64,000 bases of DNA from JALCSJ01 sp036788835 (GCA_036788835.1 DAIQMR010000008.1:1-64000); one strand, 5' to 3'; numbered from the stretch's first letter, positions 35,618 to 44,227 are shown. Numbers and translations are program-made. The notes: generated by a model from the letters alone, not told the origin.

Positions 35618-36058
35618 ATGAGTGGATTTATAAAAGATTTTAGGGATTTTGCCGTCAAGGGAAATGTTATTGATATGGCTGTAGGCGTTATTATCGGCAG
35701 TGCTTTTGGGAAAATTGTTGCCTCTTTGGTTAATGATGTGGTTATGCCTCCCATTGGAAAAATAATCGGGGATGTTGATTTCAGCAATCTTTTTATTACT
35801 TTATCAGATAAAAAAGTTGCCACCCTGGCAGAAGCCACAAAGCAAAAAATACCTGTGATTGCCTACGGCAAATTTATTACCAATGTAATAGATTTTGTCA
35901 TTATGGCTTTTGTTATTTTCTGCATTGTCAGCGCCATTCAAAGATTCAAGAAAGAAGCGCCACCGGAAGAAATTCGTCTATGTCCTTATTGCAAGAGCCC
36001 CATAGACAAAGAGGCCACCAGATGCCCTCATTGCACTTCTCAATTAACTAAGGAATAA
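35618..36058 (+). CDS. mscL: Large-conductance mechanosensitive channel MscL with zinc-ribbon-like tail
   Basis: 146 residues. The pore helix FAVKGNVIDMAVGVIIGSAFGKI and the second helix (about 88-108) are standard. The C-terminus carries CPYCKSPIDKEATRCPHC, two CxxC pairs that could bind zinc. MscL opens under membrane tension to release solutes during osmotic downshock. AAAGGGG lies upstream of the ATG. tyrS follows 30 bp later on the same strand. Confidence 0.95.
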   Translation: MSGFIKDFRDFAVKGNVIDMAVGVIIGSAFGKIVASLVNDVVMPPIGKIIGDVDFSNLFITLSDKKVATLAEATKQKIPVIAYGKFITNVIDFVIMAFVIFCIVSAIQRFKKEAPPEEIRLCPYCKSPIDKEATRCPHCTSQLTKE

Positions 36059-36088
36059 AAAATAAACATATTTGTTAGGAGGATTACA

Positions 36089-37315
36089 GTGTCAGTATTA
36101 GACGTATTAAAAGAACGAGGTTTTCTCAAACAACTTTCTCACGAAGAAGAAATCAAAAACTTATTGGAAAAGGAAAAGATTACTTTTTACATCGGCTTTG
36201 ACCCTACGGCCGATAGCCTGCATATTGGGCATTTTATCGCATTGATGGTTATGTCCCACATGCAAAAGGCCGGTCACCTGCCCATTGTCCTTTTAGGTGG
36301 CGGCACCGGTATGATCGGTGACCCTTCCGGCAAAAATGAAATGCGCAAAATGCTCACACCGGAATTTATTGACCACAATATTGCCTGCTTCAAAAAACAA
36401 ATCGGCAGATTCATTGATCTGTCTGAAGGCAAAGCTATCGTTACCAATAACGCAGACTGGCTGTTAAAAATGAACTATGTTGATATGCTCAGATCCGTTG
36501 CTGTCCACTTTTCTGTTAACAGAATGCTTTCTTTTGAATGCTTTAAGCAAAGATTGGCCAGTGAAAACGGACTTTCCTTCTTTGAATTCAACTACATGAT
36601 TATGCAGGCTTATGATTTCTACCATCTGCATAAAGAATATAACTGCATTATGGAATTAGGCGGCGACGACCAATGGTCCAACATGATTGCCGGAGTTGAA
36701 CTAATTCGTCGTAAAGACCATGAACCGGCTTACTGCATGACCAATCAGCTTCTTACCAACAGTCAGGGGCAGAAAATGGGTAAGACCGTGGGCGGTGCTG
36801 TCTGGTTAGACCCGCAAAAAACCACTCCCTATGATTTTTACCAATACTGGCGCAATATTGATGATGCCGATGTAGAAAAATGCCTGTCCTTACTCACTTT
36901 CGTTCCCATGGATGAAGTTCGTAGACTCAGTGCTTTACAAGGCGCTGAAATTAATCAGGCCAAGATTGTTTTGGCTTACGAAGTTACTAAATTGGTTCAT
37001 GGGCAGGAAGAGGCCGACAAGGCCAAAGCTGCTGCAGAAGCGCTCTTTAGTGACGGTCACGATATGAGTGATGTTCCCACCATTGAAATTACCGAGGACA
37101 AATTAGACACAAAACTAATTGATGTGCTGACAGAAACAAAGGTTTTTGCCACCAAAAGTGAAGGCAGACGCCTGATTCAGCAAAACGGTTTATCCCTTGG
37201 TGATGATAAAGTTACAGATATTGAGACTTTACTTAATGCGGACAGCTTCAAAGGCTCTAAAGATATTTTGGTACGTAAAGGTAAGAAAAAGTACTACAAG
37301 TTAGTATTGAAGTAA
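36089..37315 (+). CDS. tyrS: Tyrosyl-tRNA synthetase
   Basis: 408 residues, class I. HIGH-type signature HIGHFIALM near 46, KMSKS-type KMGKT near 230, and a C-terminal S4 domain (about 345-408: EGRRLIQQNGLSLGDDKV). GTG start after TTAGGAGG. No T-box was seen before it, unlike thrS; it is probably read with mscL. Confidence 0.96.
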   Translation: MSVLDVLKERGFLKQLSHEEEIKNLLEKEKITFYIGFDPTADSLHIGHFIALMVMSHMQKAGHLPIVLLGGGTGMIGDPSGKNEMRKMLTPEFIDHNIACFKKQIGRFIDLSEGKAIVTNNADWLLKMNYVDMLRSVAVHFSVNRMLSFECFKQRLASENGLSFFEFNYMIMQAYDFYHLHKEYNCIMELGGDDQWSNMIAGVELIRRKDHEPAYCMTNQLLTNSQGQKMGKTVGGAVWLDPQKTTPYDFYQYWRNIDDADVEKCLSLLTFVPMDEVRRLSALQGAEINQAKIVLAYEVTKLVHGQEEADKAKAAAEALFSDGHDMSDVPTIEITEDKLDTKLIDVLTETKVFATKSEGRRLIQQNGLSLGDDKVTDIETLLNADSFKGSKDILVRKGKKKYYKLVLK

Positions 37316-37343
37316 ATTTTTAGTTTTGGTATAATATAAAAAA

Positions 37344-37377
37344 AGGAAGGGGTGTCTGTGCCCCTTCCTACTGTTTT
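37344..37377 (+). terminator. Terminator after tyrS
   Basis: AGGAAGGGG pairs with CCCCTTCCT around TGTCTGTG, followed by a T-rich stretch. Confidence 0.8.
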
Positions 37378-37482
37378 AAATTGCTTGCAATTCCATTTTA
37401 ACATACGCATATGATAATAGCAAGTAAATATACCGATTTATTTAGATATTTATGACAACATATGTACACACATAATACACAA

Positions 37483-37526
37483 AAAAAGCACGCCTAACTC
37501 ACGACTAAAGTCACGAGTGTGCGGCG
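37483..37526 (-). terminator. Terminator of the copy B peptide transcript
   Basis: Minus strand stem ACTCGTGAC with GTCGTGAGT (two G-U pairs, TTTA loop), an outer GCAC/GTGC stem, then TTTTTTT. It begins inside the end of the 19-codon ORF. Confidence 0.55.
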
Positions 37527-37570
37527 TATACGGTCACCAATACAACGATAAGTAACTCGTAATCGCTCAT
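37511..37570 (-). CDS. Small hydrophobic peptide, type I toxin-like (copy B, 19 aa)
   Basis: MSDYELLIVVL and a few more residues, then TGA. The ribosome site AAAGGGGAC is buried in a stem: GTTCCCTTCCA upstream pairs with TGGAAAGGGGAC, enclosing an AGCTTT/AAAGCT hairpin. Masked ribosome sites are usual for type I toxin messages. The ORF is shorter than known toxins, so this copy may be truncated. It is homologous to the unit at 1678-1958. Confidence 0.45.
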   Translation of the reverse strand: MSDYELLIVVLVTVYAAHS

Positions 37571-37703
37571 AAGCAAGTCCCCTTTCCAGCTTTAAAAAAA
37601 GCTATTTGTTGGAAGGGAACAGTCGCACTTCTACCTGCCAATTATTTTACCATAAAAAAAGTCCTGAAAGCAAGATTACATCTTACTTTCAGGACTTTTT
37701 TAT
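37545..37703 (+). ncRNA. Candidate antisense RNA opposite the copy B peptide
   Basis: Plus strand counterpart of the unit at 1760-1958: the peptide start region, the identical 19-nt block at 37620-37638 and the stem at 37659-37699 ending in TTTTTT. No promoter was recognised. Confidence 0.4.
37654..37701. terminator. Bidirectional terminator after rplT
   Basis: AAAGTCCTGAAAG pairs with CTTTCAGGACTTT, with T-runs on both strands. It ends the infC-rpmI-rplT transcript and the candidate plus-strand antisense RNA. Confidence 0.85.
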
Positions 37704-37713
37704 TGTGTGTGCA

Positions 37714-38067
37714 TTACAGTGCTGCTTTAGCGGTTTCTACTAATTTAGCAAATGCAGCTGCATCGTTTACGGCCATATCAGCCATAACCTTGCGGTCTAA
37801 TTCAACACCGGCTTTGGTCAAACCGCAAATAAAGCGGCTATAACTCAAGCCATTAGCTCTGGTTGCTGCGTTAATACGAGCAATCCATAATTGACGGAAT
37901 TCGCGCTTTTTAGCACGTCTGTCTCTACGAGCATACATTAAACCTTTCATTACGGTTTCATTAGCTTTTCTGAAAAGCTTGCTCTTTGTACCACGATATC
38001 CTGCTGCTAATTTAAGAATATGTTTATGGCGTCTGTGTGCAGTTACGCCGACTTTAATTCTTGCCAT
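37714..38067 (-). CDS. rplT: Ribosomal protein L20
   Basis: 117 residues, the usual length. Starts MARIKVGVTAHRRHKHILKL, with the LFRKANETVMKGLMYARRDRR block. It is an early 23S rRNA assembly protein and, in Bacillus, the autoregulator that binds the infC leader; a matching leader is present at 38830-38956. Confidence 0.97.
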   Translation of the reverse strand: MARIKVGVTAHRRHKHILKLAAGYRGTKSKLFRKANETVMKGLMYARRDRRAKKREFRQLWIARINAATRANGLSYSRFICGLTKAGVELDRKVMADMAVNDAAAFAKLVETAKAAL

Positions 38068-38096
38068 TGTGTACTCCTCCTTTTGTCTTTACAGTC

Positions 38097-38294
38097 TTAT
38101 GCGTAAGGCAACATTTTTGCTACGCGCTCATAATCAGTCTTGTGCACTAAGCATGCTTTGCGCAAGTTCCTCTTGCGGGCTGGGCCCTTGTGCTCCAGAA
38201 TATGCTGTTTAAAAGCCTTGCTGCGCTTGAATTCACCTGTTGCAGTTGCTTTGAAGCGCTTTGCAGCGGCTCTACGGGTTTTCATTTTCGGCAT
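38097..38294 (-). CDS. rpmI: Ribosomal protein L35
   Basis: 65 residues from ATG at 38294 (GGAGGAAATT upstream). PKMKTRRAAAKRFKATATGE and HKGPARKRNLRKA are diagnostic. Middle gene of infC-rpmI-rplT. Confidence 0.97.
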   Translation of the reverse strand: MPKMKTRRAAAKRFKATATGEFKRSKAFKQHILEHKGPARKRNLRKACLVHKTDYERVAKMLPYA

Positions 38295-38307
38295 AATAAT
38301 TTCCTCC

Positions 38308-38829
38308 TTATTGTTTGGCACCCTTAGGCGCAACAATCATAATCATGTTTCTGCCTTCGAGTTTTGCTTTCTTTTCTACTATGGAAATGTCCGCAAGTTT
38401 ATCGGCCATTTTCTTCAATAAGTCTTCACCTAATTCCGGATGAGTAAGTTCTCGTCCGCGGAACATAATCGTAACTTTAACTTTGTCGCCATGAGTTAGA
38501 AATCTGATAGCATGTTTAGCTTTAACGTCAAAATCATGATCTTCAATGCCAGGACGCAGTTTAACTTCCTTCACGTCAACAACCTTTTGCTTTTTACGAG
38601 CTTCTTTTTCACGTTTTTGCTGCTCATAAATGTATTTACCATAATCCATAACTCGGCAAACAGGGGGATTGGCGCCGGGAGCGATTTCTACTAGGTCCAG
38701 GTGCTGTTCTCTGGCTAAATCCAAAGCAGCATCCAAGGTCATAATACCTTGTTGACCACCATCGGCAGTGTTAACACGAACTTCACGAGCACGGATTTCT
38801 TCATTAATCCGCAATTCATCCTTTGCTAT
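38308..38829 (-). CDS. infC: Translation initiation factor IF-3, with ATA start codon
   Basis: 173 residues if started at ATA (38829). GGAGGTG lies nine bases before this ATA and the protein then begins M-AKDELRINEEIRAREVR; no ATG or GTG exists in frame after the upstream TGA, and the TTG at 38814 has no ribosome site. Rare ATT/ATA starts on infC are known to let IF-3 control its own synthesis. N-domain and C-domain (VTIMFRGRELTHPELG) are normal. Confidence 0.93.
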   Translation of the reverse strand: MAKDELRINEEIRAREVRVNTADGGQQGIMTLDAALDLAREQHLDLVEIAPGANPPVCRVMDYGKYIYEQQKREKEARKKQKVVDVKEVKLRPGIEDHDFDVKAKHAIRFLTHGDKVKVTIMFRGRELTHPELGEDLLKKMADKLADISIVEKKAKLEGRNMIMIVAPKGAKQ

Positions 38830-38956
38830 GACAATTCACCTCCATAAAATAAATAAAACGGGTAGAAATAAATTCCACCCGTTAGTAATAACCAATATCA
38901 CTGACCCTGTCGAGCATTGCCGCAAGGCGAGAAGCGGATGGCTTCTACTTCGTTAC
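38830..38956 (-). ncRNA. L20-type leader of infC-rpmI-rplT with attenuator
   Basis: A leader of about 125 nt runs from the promoter to the start codon. It holds a GC-rich fold (CCGCTTCTCGCCTTGCGGC region) and ends in a hairpin ACGGGTGGAA with TTTCTACCCGT followed by TTTTATTTATTTT, a transcription attenuator. In Bacillus such leaders are bound by L20. Confidence 0.65.
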
Positions 38957-38962
38957 TGAGAT

Positions 38963-38991
38963 ATATTAGCATATCCTAGGCACACTGTCAA
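38963..38991 (-). promoter_or_regulatory. Strong promoter of infC-rpmI-rplT
   Basis: Minus strand consensus TTGACA (38986-38991), 17 bp, TAATAT (38963-38968). Confidence 0.8.
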
Positions 38992-39055
38992 GAGAAAGTA
39001 CAATATTTTTAGAGATATCTCTTCCTTGTGCTGAGGCTCTCTATTTTTTTACTTT

Positions 39056-40981
39056 TTACATAGCCTGATTATTGGCTTTATCTTTAATCTCTTTAGCCAG
39101 TTGTTTAATGAACTCTTCTACCTTCATAGCGCCCATATCACCGTCTTTACGACCTCTGACGGACACAGTACCATCGTTCATTTCTTGCTCACCTACCACC
39201 AGCATGTAAGGAATCTTCTTAACCTGGGCCTCACGAATCTTGTAGCCCACCTTTTCATTGCGGTCATCCAAATGCACCCTGAAACCGGCTTTTTCCATCT
39301 TGTCATATACTTTCTTAGCATAGTCAGCGAATTTATCCGTAATAGGCATAATGCGCACTTGTTCGGGAGCCAGCCAGGCCGGGAAAGCACCTGCGTAGTT
39401 CTCAATCAGAATACCGATAAAGCGTTCAATGGAACCATAAACTACACGGTGAATCATAACAGGACGATGTTTTTGTCCATCTTCGCCGGTATAGGTCAAA
39501 TCGAATTTCTCAGGCAGCAACATATCCAGCTGAATGGTACCGCACTGCCAGGTACGACCGATGGAATCCTTCAAATGAAAGTCAATCTTAGGTCCGTAGA
39601 AAGCACCGTCCCCTTCATTAATGGTATATTTCAAGCCAAAGTCATCCATAGCTTTCTTCAAAGCCCCGGTGGTCATTTCCCATGTCTCAGCGCTGCCCAT
39701 GGCATTATCGGGACGAGTAGACAATTCTGCATGATAGGTCAGACCAAAAGTAGCATATACTTCGTCAAACAATCTGATAGTTTCTTGAATAACATCTTCT
39801 ATCTGGCTGGGCATCATGAAAATATGAGCATCATCCTGAGTAAAGCAACGAACACGGAACAAACCATGTAAAGCACCGGACAATTCATGACGATGAACTA
39901 ATCCCAACTCGCCGCAGCGAATAGGAAGTTCTCTGTAGGAGTGAGGTTCGTTGGCATAAACCAACATACCGCCAGGGCAGTTCATAGGTTTAACTGCGTA
40001 GTCTTCCCCATCTATCTTAGTAAAATACATATTTTCCTTGTAATGATCCCAGTGGCCACTGGTCTCCCATAATTGACGATTCAAAATCATAGGTGTCATG
40101 ATTTCTTCATAGCCATAGCGTTTATGAACTTCACGCCAGTAATCAATTAAAGTATTGCGTATAATCATACCGTTAGGCAGGAAGAACGGGAAGCCGGGGC
40201 CGTAATCGCTGAGCATAAAAATGCCAAGTTCTTTACCTAATTTACGATGGTCACGTTTAGCTGCTTCTTCCATCATAGTAATGTAAGCATTTAATTCTTC
40301 TTTAGTAGCAAAAGCAGTACCGTAAATACGCTGCAGCATCTTGTTCTTTTCATTGCCACGCCAGTAAGCACCGGCAATGCTCATTAACTTGAAAGCTTTT
40401 ACTTTACCGGTGGAAGGACAATGGGGTCCTGCGCACAAATCGGTAAAATCACCCTGCTCATACAGGCTGATAATAGCATCTTTAGGCAAATCATTAATCA
40501 GTTCAACCTTGTAAGGCTCTTTTTCAGCTTTGAATTTTTTTAAAGCATCTGCTCTCGGTAATTCTTTTCTTACCAAGGGAATATTGGCTTTAACGATTTT
40601 AGCCATTTCTTTTTCGATAGCTTTTAAATCTTCGGGAGTGAAAACATGGTCACTGTCCAAATCATAATAGAAACCTGTTTCAATAGCAGGTCCGATAGCA
40701 AACTTAGTGTCCGGGAACAAATGTTGAATAGCCTGAGCCATAACATGGGATGCAGTATGACGGATAGCATGCAGTCCTTCCGGTGTATCCGGCATAATAA
40801 ATTGTACTTCAGCATCATGATCCAACTTATCGGCAAGATCCATATTTTTTCCATCTACTACTGCCAGCAAAGCTTTCTTACCTATACCTTGAGATATACT
40901 TTTGGCAATCTCCAATAAAGAACTACCTGCTTCCACTTCTTTTTTGCTGCCGTCCGGCAGTTTAACATTAATATTAGCCAT
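39056..40981 (-). CDS. thrS: Threonyl-tRNA synthetase
   Basis: 641 residues, class II. N-terminal TGS domain (1-62), editing domain with HTASHVMAQAI and DLCAGPHCPSTG, catalytic core with MNCPGGMLVY and RVRCFTQDDAHIF, C-terminal anticodon-binding domain. It charges tRNA-Thr and edits Ser-tRNA. Expression is probably set by the T-box leader just upstream. Confidence 0.97.
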   Translation of the reverse strand: MANINVKLPDGSKKEVEAGSSLLEIAKSISQGIGKKALLAVVDGKNMDLADKLDHDAEVQFIMPDTPEGLHAIRHTASHVMAQAIQHLFPDTKFAIGPAIETGFYYDLDSDHVFTPEDLKAIEKEMAKIVKANIPLVRKELPRADALKKFKAEKEPYKVELINDLPKDAIISLYEQGDFTDLCAGPHCPSTGKVKAFKLMSIAGAYWRGNEKNKMLQRIYGTAFATKEELNAYITMMEEAAKRDHRKLGKELGIFMLSDYGPGFPFFLPNGMIIRNTLIDYWREVHKRYGYEEIMTPMILNRQLWETSGHWDHYKENMYFTKIDGEDYAVKPMNCPGGMLVYANEPHSYRELPIRCGELGLVHRHELSGALHGLFRVRCFTQDDAHIFMMPSQIEDVIQETIRLFDEVYATFGLTYHAELSTRPDNAMGSAETWEMTTGALKKAMDDFGLKYTINEGDGAFYGPKIDFHLKDSIGRTWQCGTIQLDMLLPEKFDLTYTGEDGQKHRPVMIHRVVYGSIERFIGILIENYAGAFPAWLAPEQVRIMPITDKFADYAKKVYDKMEKAGFRVHLDDRNEKVGYKIREAQVKKIPYMLVVGEQEMNDGTVSVRGRKDGDMGAMKVEEFIKQLAKEIKDKANNQAM

Positions 40982-40994
40982 TTTTTCTCCTCCT

Positions 40995-41249
40995 TAAAAT
41001 TGGACATCAAAAAGCCCGTCCCTATAAAAGGGACGGGCTTAAGCTCGCGGTTCCACCCTGATTGGTTTAGTTAAAAAGCTAAACCCTCTCGGTATCTTTA
41101 ACGCAGATAAACGATCTAGCCTACATTATCGGTAGATGATTTAAAGGTGGTGTGATAATATTTATCCCGGCCTTTCTCATCTGGCAGGCCTTTCTGTGGG
41201 GCGTACATACTATCTTGTCCTTCGCTCAATCTTTTCTGATGTTAACTTG
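40995..41249 (-). ncRNA. T-box riboswitch leader of thrS
   Basis: The minus strand shows the T-box core AGGGTGGAACCGCGAG (41045-41060) followed at once by a strong terminator (AAGCCCGTCCC with GGGACGGGCTT plus TTTTT, 41007-41040). About 190 nt of stem I and linker lie upstream, including a CACACCACC stretch that offers an ACC (Thr) specifier. Uncharged tRNA-Thr should favour the antiterminator. Confidence 0.88.
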
Positions 41250-41255
41250 TGTTTA

Positions 41256-41283
41256 ATTATAGCACTTCAAATTTCAATGTCAA
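41256..41283 (-). promoter_or_regulatory. Promoter of thrS
   Basis: Minus strand TTGACA (41278-41283), 16 bp, TATAAT (41256-41261); transcript starts at the T-box leader. Confidence 0.75.
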
Positions 41284-41437
41284 GAATAATCGGGATTCCT
41301 TGCTATATGTTTGAAAAGGCCGAATAACGATAGTAACGTACCAAAATAACTTTTTAATGTTTTTTCCCATTTGTTATGCCCTACATTCTGTAAATTTTGT
41401 CATGACCATTGTATTCCTACTTAGGCATACTATATAG

Positions 41438-41596
41438 TTACATAGATATTGCTTCTTGCTTATTATAATTTTCTTCTACATTGTGATTATAAACAAGGCC
41501 GTAAACCCGCCAACCATTGGCGAAGTCACGCCAAGCTTTTTCATGCTCAATATAAAAAAATAAAGCTGTAACTCCAACAATGTTAGAAAACATCAT
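41438..41596 (-). CDS. Short unrecognised ORF overlapping the nspC terminator (52 aa)
   Basis: ATG at 41596 opens 52 codons to TAA at 41438. The translation looks protein-like: hydrophobic SNIVGVTALFFYI, then EHEKAWRDFANGWRVYGLVY and an acidic/asparagine-rich end. There is no ribosome site and its first part is the stem of the nspC terminator, so it may be a gene remnant or chance. I do not recognise it. Confidence 0.25.
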   Translation of the reverse strand: MMFSNIVGVTALFFYIEHEKAWRDFANGWRVYGLVYNHNVEENYNKQEAISM

Positions 41597-41610
41597 TGGG
41601 GCTACAGCCT
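41552..41610 (-). terminator. Terminator after the carboxynorspermidine operon
   Basis: Minus strand stem GGCTGTAGC...GTTACAGCT with inner CCAA/TTGG pairing, then TTTATTTTTTT, 61 bp past the nspC stop. Confidence 0.65.
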
Positions 41611-41670
41611 CATAATTCTTGCTTCAAAAAAGAAGGTATAAACTTTTCAGTATCTCGTCAACGCTTTATT

Positions 41671-42825
41671 TCATTTTCCTAACCTATATCTAAAATCCTC
41701 GTAGCCGAACTTTTTAATCAGCTCGATTTTGCCGTCCAGATTTTCTACATATATGTCGGGAAGCTTCATGCCATTAAAAGTATTGTTTTTACACATTGTG
41801 TAAAGAGCCATGTCAGCAAAAGCCAGTCTCTCGCCTATCTTTAATTGATGGTCGAAACTGTAATCGCCGATTACATCTCCTGCTAAACAAGTTGCCCCAC
41901 CCAGTCGATAGGTGTAAGTTTTCTCTCCTGCTTTTCCTGCATCCACCATAGGCGGACGATAAGGCATTTCTATAACATCAGGCATATGACAGGCACCTGA
42001 AGCATCTACAATACACAAATTGTAATCACCGTTCTGAGTTAAATCCAAAACCGTAGTAACTAAATAACCTGCATCTAAAACCACAGCCTCACCCGGTTCT
42101 AAATAAATCTGCAGATTATACTTTGCCTTAATTTTCTTCAGTAGCTTTTCCAGCAAAGGAATATTGTAATCCTTTTGGGTTATATAATGTCCCCCGCCGC
42201 AGTTCAACCACTTCAGTTTCGGCAAAACATCTCCGAATTTCTCTTCTACTCCTTTAAGAGTAACAGCCAGAGCCTCTGACCCTTGCTCACAAAGAGTGTG
42301 GAAATGCAAACCGTCCAGCATGGCAATCAGTTCCGGTGTCATCAGCTTATCCCATTGTTCACGTGTGGTTCCCAGCCTGCTGCCGGGAGCACATGGATCA
42401 TAAATAGCATGAGTCTGAGTAGAATATTCCGGATTAATTCTAAGACCAACTTCTTTACCTGCAGCCTTAACCTGGGGTCCAAAATGCTTTAACTGATTAG
42501 GGCTATTGAAAACAATATGATTAGCATACTTCAACACATCAGCAAATTCATCATCACGGTAAGCTCCGCAAAACACATGGCATTCTTTTCCCGGCATATG
42601 CTCTGCACCCAGACGAGCCTCATAGAGCCCGCTGGCTTCCGTTCCTGCTAAAAATGGTTCAAGAACAGGATACAAATCATAGGCAGAAAAAGCTTTCTGT
42701 GCCAAAAGTATTTTGCATCCCGTATTGTCCTGAATTTTTTTTAATACTTTACCGTTATCCACTAATTTCTTAGTATCCAACAAATAAAAAGGGGTTTTAA
42801 GTTCCTTCGCCTCTTGCCAATTCAT
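41671..42825 (-). CDS. nspC: Carboxynorspermidine decarboxylase
   Basis: 384 residues, PLP-dependent alanine-racemase-like fold. The PLP lysine is in ILLAQKAFSAY near 44; LNCGGGHYIT and LEPGEAVVLDAGYLVTTVLD supply phosphate and dimer contacts. It decarboxylates carboxyspermidine or carboxynorspermidine to the free polyamine. Its start overlaps the stop of the synthase gene by one base, so the two act as a unit in spermidine synthesis that needs no S-adenosylmethionine decarboxylase. Confidence 0.93.
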   Translation of the reverse strand: MNWQEAKELKTPFYLLDTKKLVDNGKVLKKIQDNTGCKILLAQKAFSAYDLYPVLEPFLAGTEASGLYEARLGAEHMPGKECHVFCGAYRDDEFADVLKYANHIVFNSPNQLKHFGPQVKAAGKEVGLRINPEYSTQTHAIYDPCAPGSRLGTTREQWDKLMTPELIAMLDGLHFHTLCEQGSEALAVTLKGVEEKFGDVLPKLKWLNCGGGHYITQKDYNIPLLEKLLKKIKAKYNLQIYLEPGEAVVLDAGYLVTTVLDLTQNGDYNLCIVDASGACHMPDVIEMPYRPPMVDAGKAGEKTYTYRLGGATCLAGDVIGDYSFDHQLKIGERLAFADMALYTMCKNNTFNGMKLPDIYVENLDGKIELIKKFGYEDFRYRLGK

Positions 42826-44087
42826 TATCCTTCCACCAAAACAGGATGAGTAGTAGTCTTGGAAGGAAGACCCAAAGGCCCTAATTCTTCCAGGAAAGGA
42901 TCCGGATCGAATTCTTCACAAGTATAGGCACCGGCCTTTTTCCATTTGCCGCTTAAGAGCATCATAGCTCCACAGACAGCCGGAACTCCCGCCGTATAAG
43001 ATACTGCCTGAGAACCCACTTCTTTATAGCATTCCTGATGGTCGCAGATGTTATAAATGTAAAAGTCTTTCGGCTTACCGTCTTTAGTGCCCCGGAAAAT
43101 ACAACCGATATTTGTTTTGCCCTTGGTCCGTACTCCCAATGAGGCGGGATCCGGCAACAGGCTCTTTAAGAATTGCACAGGCACAATCTTGTGCCCCTGA
43201 TATTCTACAGGATGGGTAGACAGCATGCCTACATCTTCCAGACAATTCATATGGTCAATATAGCTCTGGCCAAACGTCATGAAGAAACGTACCCTCTTTA
43301 AATCAGGAAGATAGTTCACAATTGATTCAACTTCTTCATGGTGGAGCATGTACATATCTCTTTCCCCGGCACCCTCGAAATTATATTTCTTGTGCACGCT
43401 CATAGCGGGAATGGTATGGAAAGTCCCACCTTCCCAATAGCTGGCAGGTGAAGAAACTTCTCTTAAATTTATTTCAGGATTGAAATTGGTGGCAAAAGGA
43501 TAACCATGGTCGCCGCCGTTGCAATCCAAAATATCCAGATATTCAATCTTGTCGAATTCGTGCTTTTTGGCATAAGCAGCATAAACCTGAGTAACACCGG
43601 GATCAAAGCCACAGCCTAAAAGTGCCGTCTTGCCTATCTTTGCGAATTTATCCTGATAAGCCCATTGCCAAGAATAGTCAAAGAAAGCCATGAAGCCTTT
43701 CTCCTTGCAGCGTTTTTCATAAATGGCACGCCATGTAGGATCATCAGTGTTTTCCGGTTCATATCCTGCCGTATCCAAATAATGAACGCCGCATTCTACG
43801 CAAGCATCCATGATAGTCAAATTATGATAAGGCATTCCCAGATGAAGAACAACGTCCGGCTTGAATTCTTTAAATAATTTTACAAGCTCCTCAACGTTTC
43901 CTGCATCAACCTGTGCAGTAGTAATTTTGGTTTTAGTCTTAGGAGCTAACTCCGCGGCTATTTTGTCACACTTAGCTTTCGTTCTGCTGGCAATGCAGAT
44001 ATCCGTAAAAATCTCGCTATGTTGACAGCATTTATGAATCGCTACCTGTGCTACTCCCCCACAACCAATAATAATCGCTCTGCTCAA
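42825..44087 (-). CDS. Carboxynorspermidine/carboxyspermidine dehydrogenase (saccharopine dehydrogenase family)
   Basis: 420 residues. N-terminal NAD(P) fold with IIIGCGGVAQVAIHKC, later LGCGFDPGVTQVYAAYA and TFGQSYIDHMN. It condenses aspartate semialdehyde with putrescine or diaminopropane and reduces the product. The start is TTG at 44087: an in-frame TGA lies two codons upstream and the alternative ATGs are out of frame. A hairpin with T-run lies in its leader. Confidence 0.92.
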   Translation of the reverse strand: MSRAIIIGCGGVAQVAIHKCCQHSEIFTDICIASRTKAKCDKIAAELAPKTKTKITTAQVDAGNVEELVKLFKEFKPDVVLHLGMPYHNLTIMDACVECGVHYLDTAGYEPENTDDPTWRAIYEKRCKEKGFMAFFDYSWQWAYQDKFAKIGKTALLGCGFDPGVTQVYAAYAKKHEFDKIEYLDILDCNGGDHGYPFATNFNPEINLREVSSPASYWEGGTFHTIPAMSVHKKYNFEGAGERDMYMLHHEEVESIVNYLPDLKRVRFFMTFGQSYIDHMNCLEDVGMLSTHPVEYQGHKIVPVQFLKSLLPDPASLGVRTKGKTNIGCIFRGTKDGKPKDFYIYNICDHQECYKEVGSQAVSYTAGVPAVCGAMMLLSGKWKKAGAYTCEEFDPDPFLEELGPLGLPSKTTTHPVLVEG

Positions 44088-44120
44088 TTTTCATCATCCT
44101 CATTTCCCCTAAATTTATAC

Positions 44121-44156
44121 AAAAAAATTAGTGTCCTGTACATTGTACATGGCACT
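44121..44156 (-). promoter_or_regulatory. Attenuator-like hairpin in the leader of the carboxynorspermidine operon
   Basis: Minus strand AGTGCCATGTACA folds on TGTACAGGACACT, followed by AATTTTTTT, all between the promoter and the first gene. Its position suggests transcription attenuation; the signal is unknown. Confidence 0.5.
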
Positions 44157-44227
44157 TTTTCCCATAGCAAAATAGTCCGTCCCGATTTGCACCGGCTAAC
44201 AGATGTACTCGCCATAGTACGCTATAA

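Noticed and set aside
39101..39871. Long open frame opposite thrS
   Set aside because: It is antisense to a well-conserved synthetase, has no ribosome site, and its translation shows no family features; a shadow frame.
44085..44215. Possible leader peptide (about 43 codons) ahead of the carboxynorspermidine dehydrogenase
   Set aside because: The ATG is only a few bases from the predicted transcription start and lacks a ribosome site; no run of a regulatory codon.
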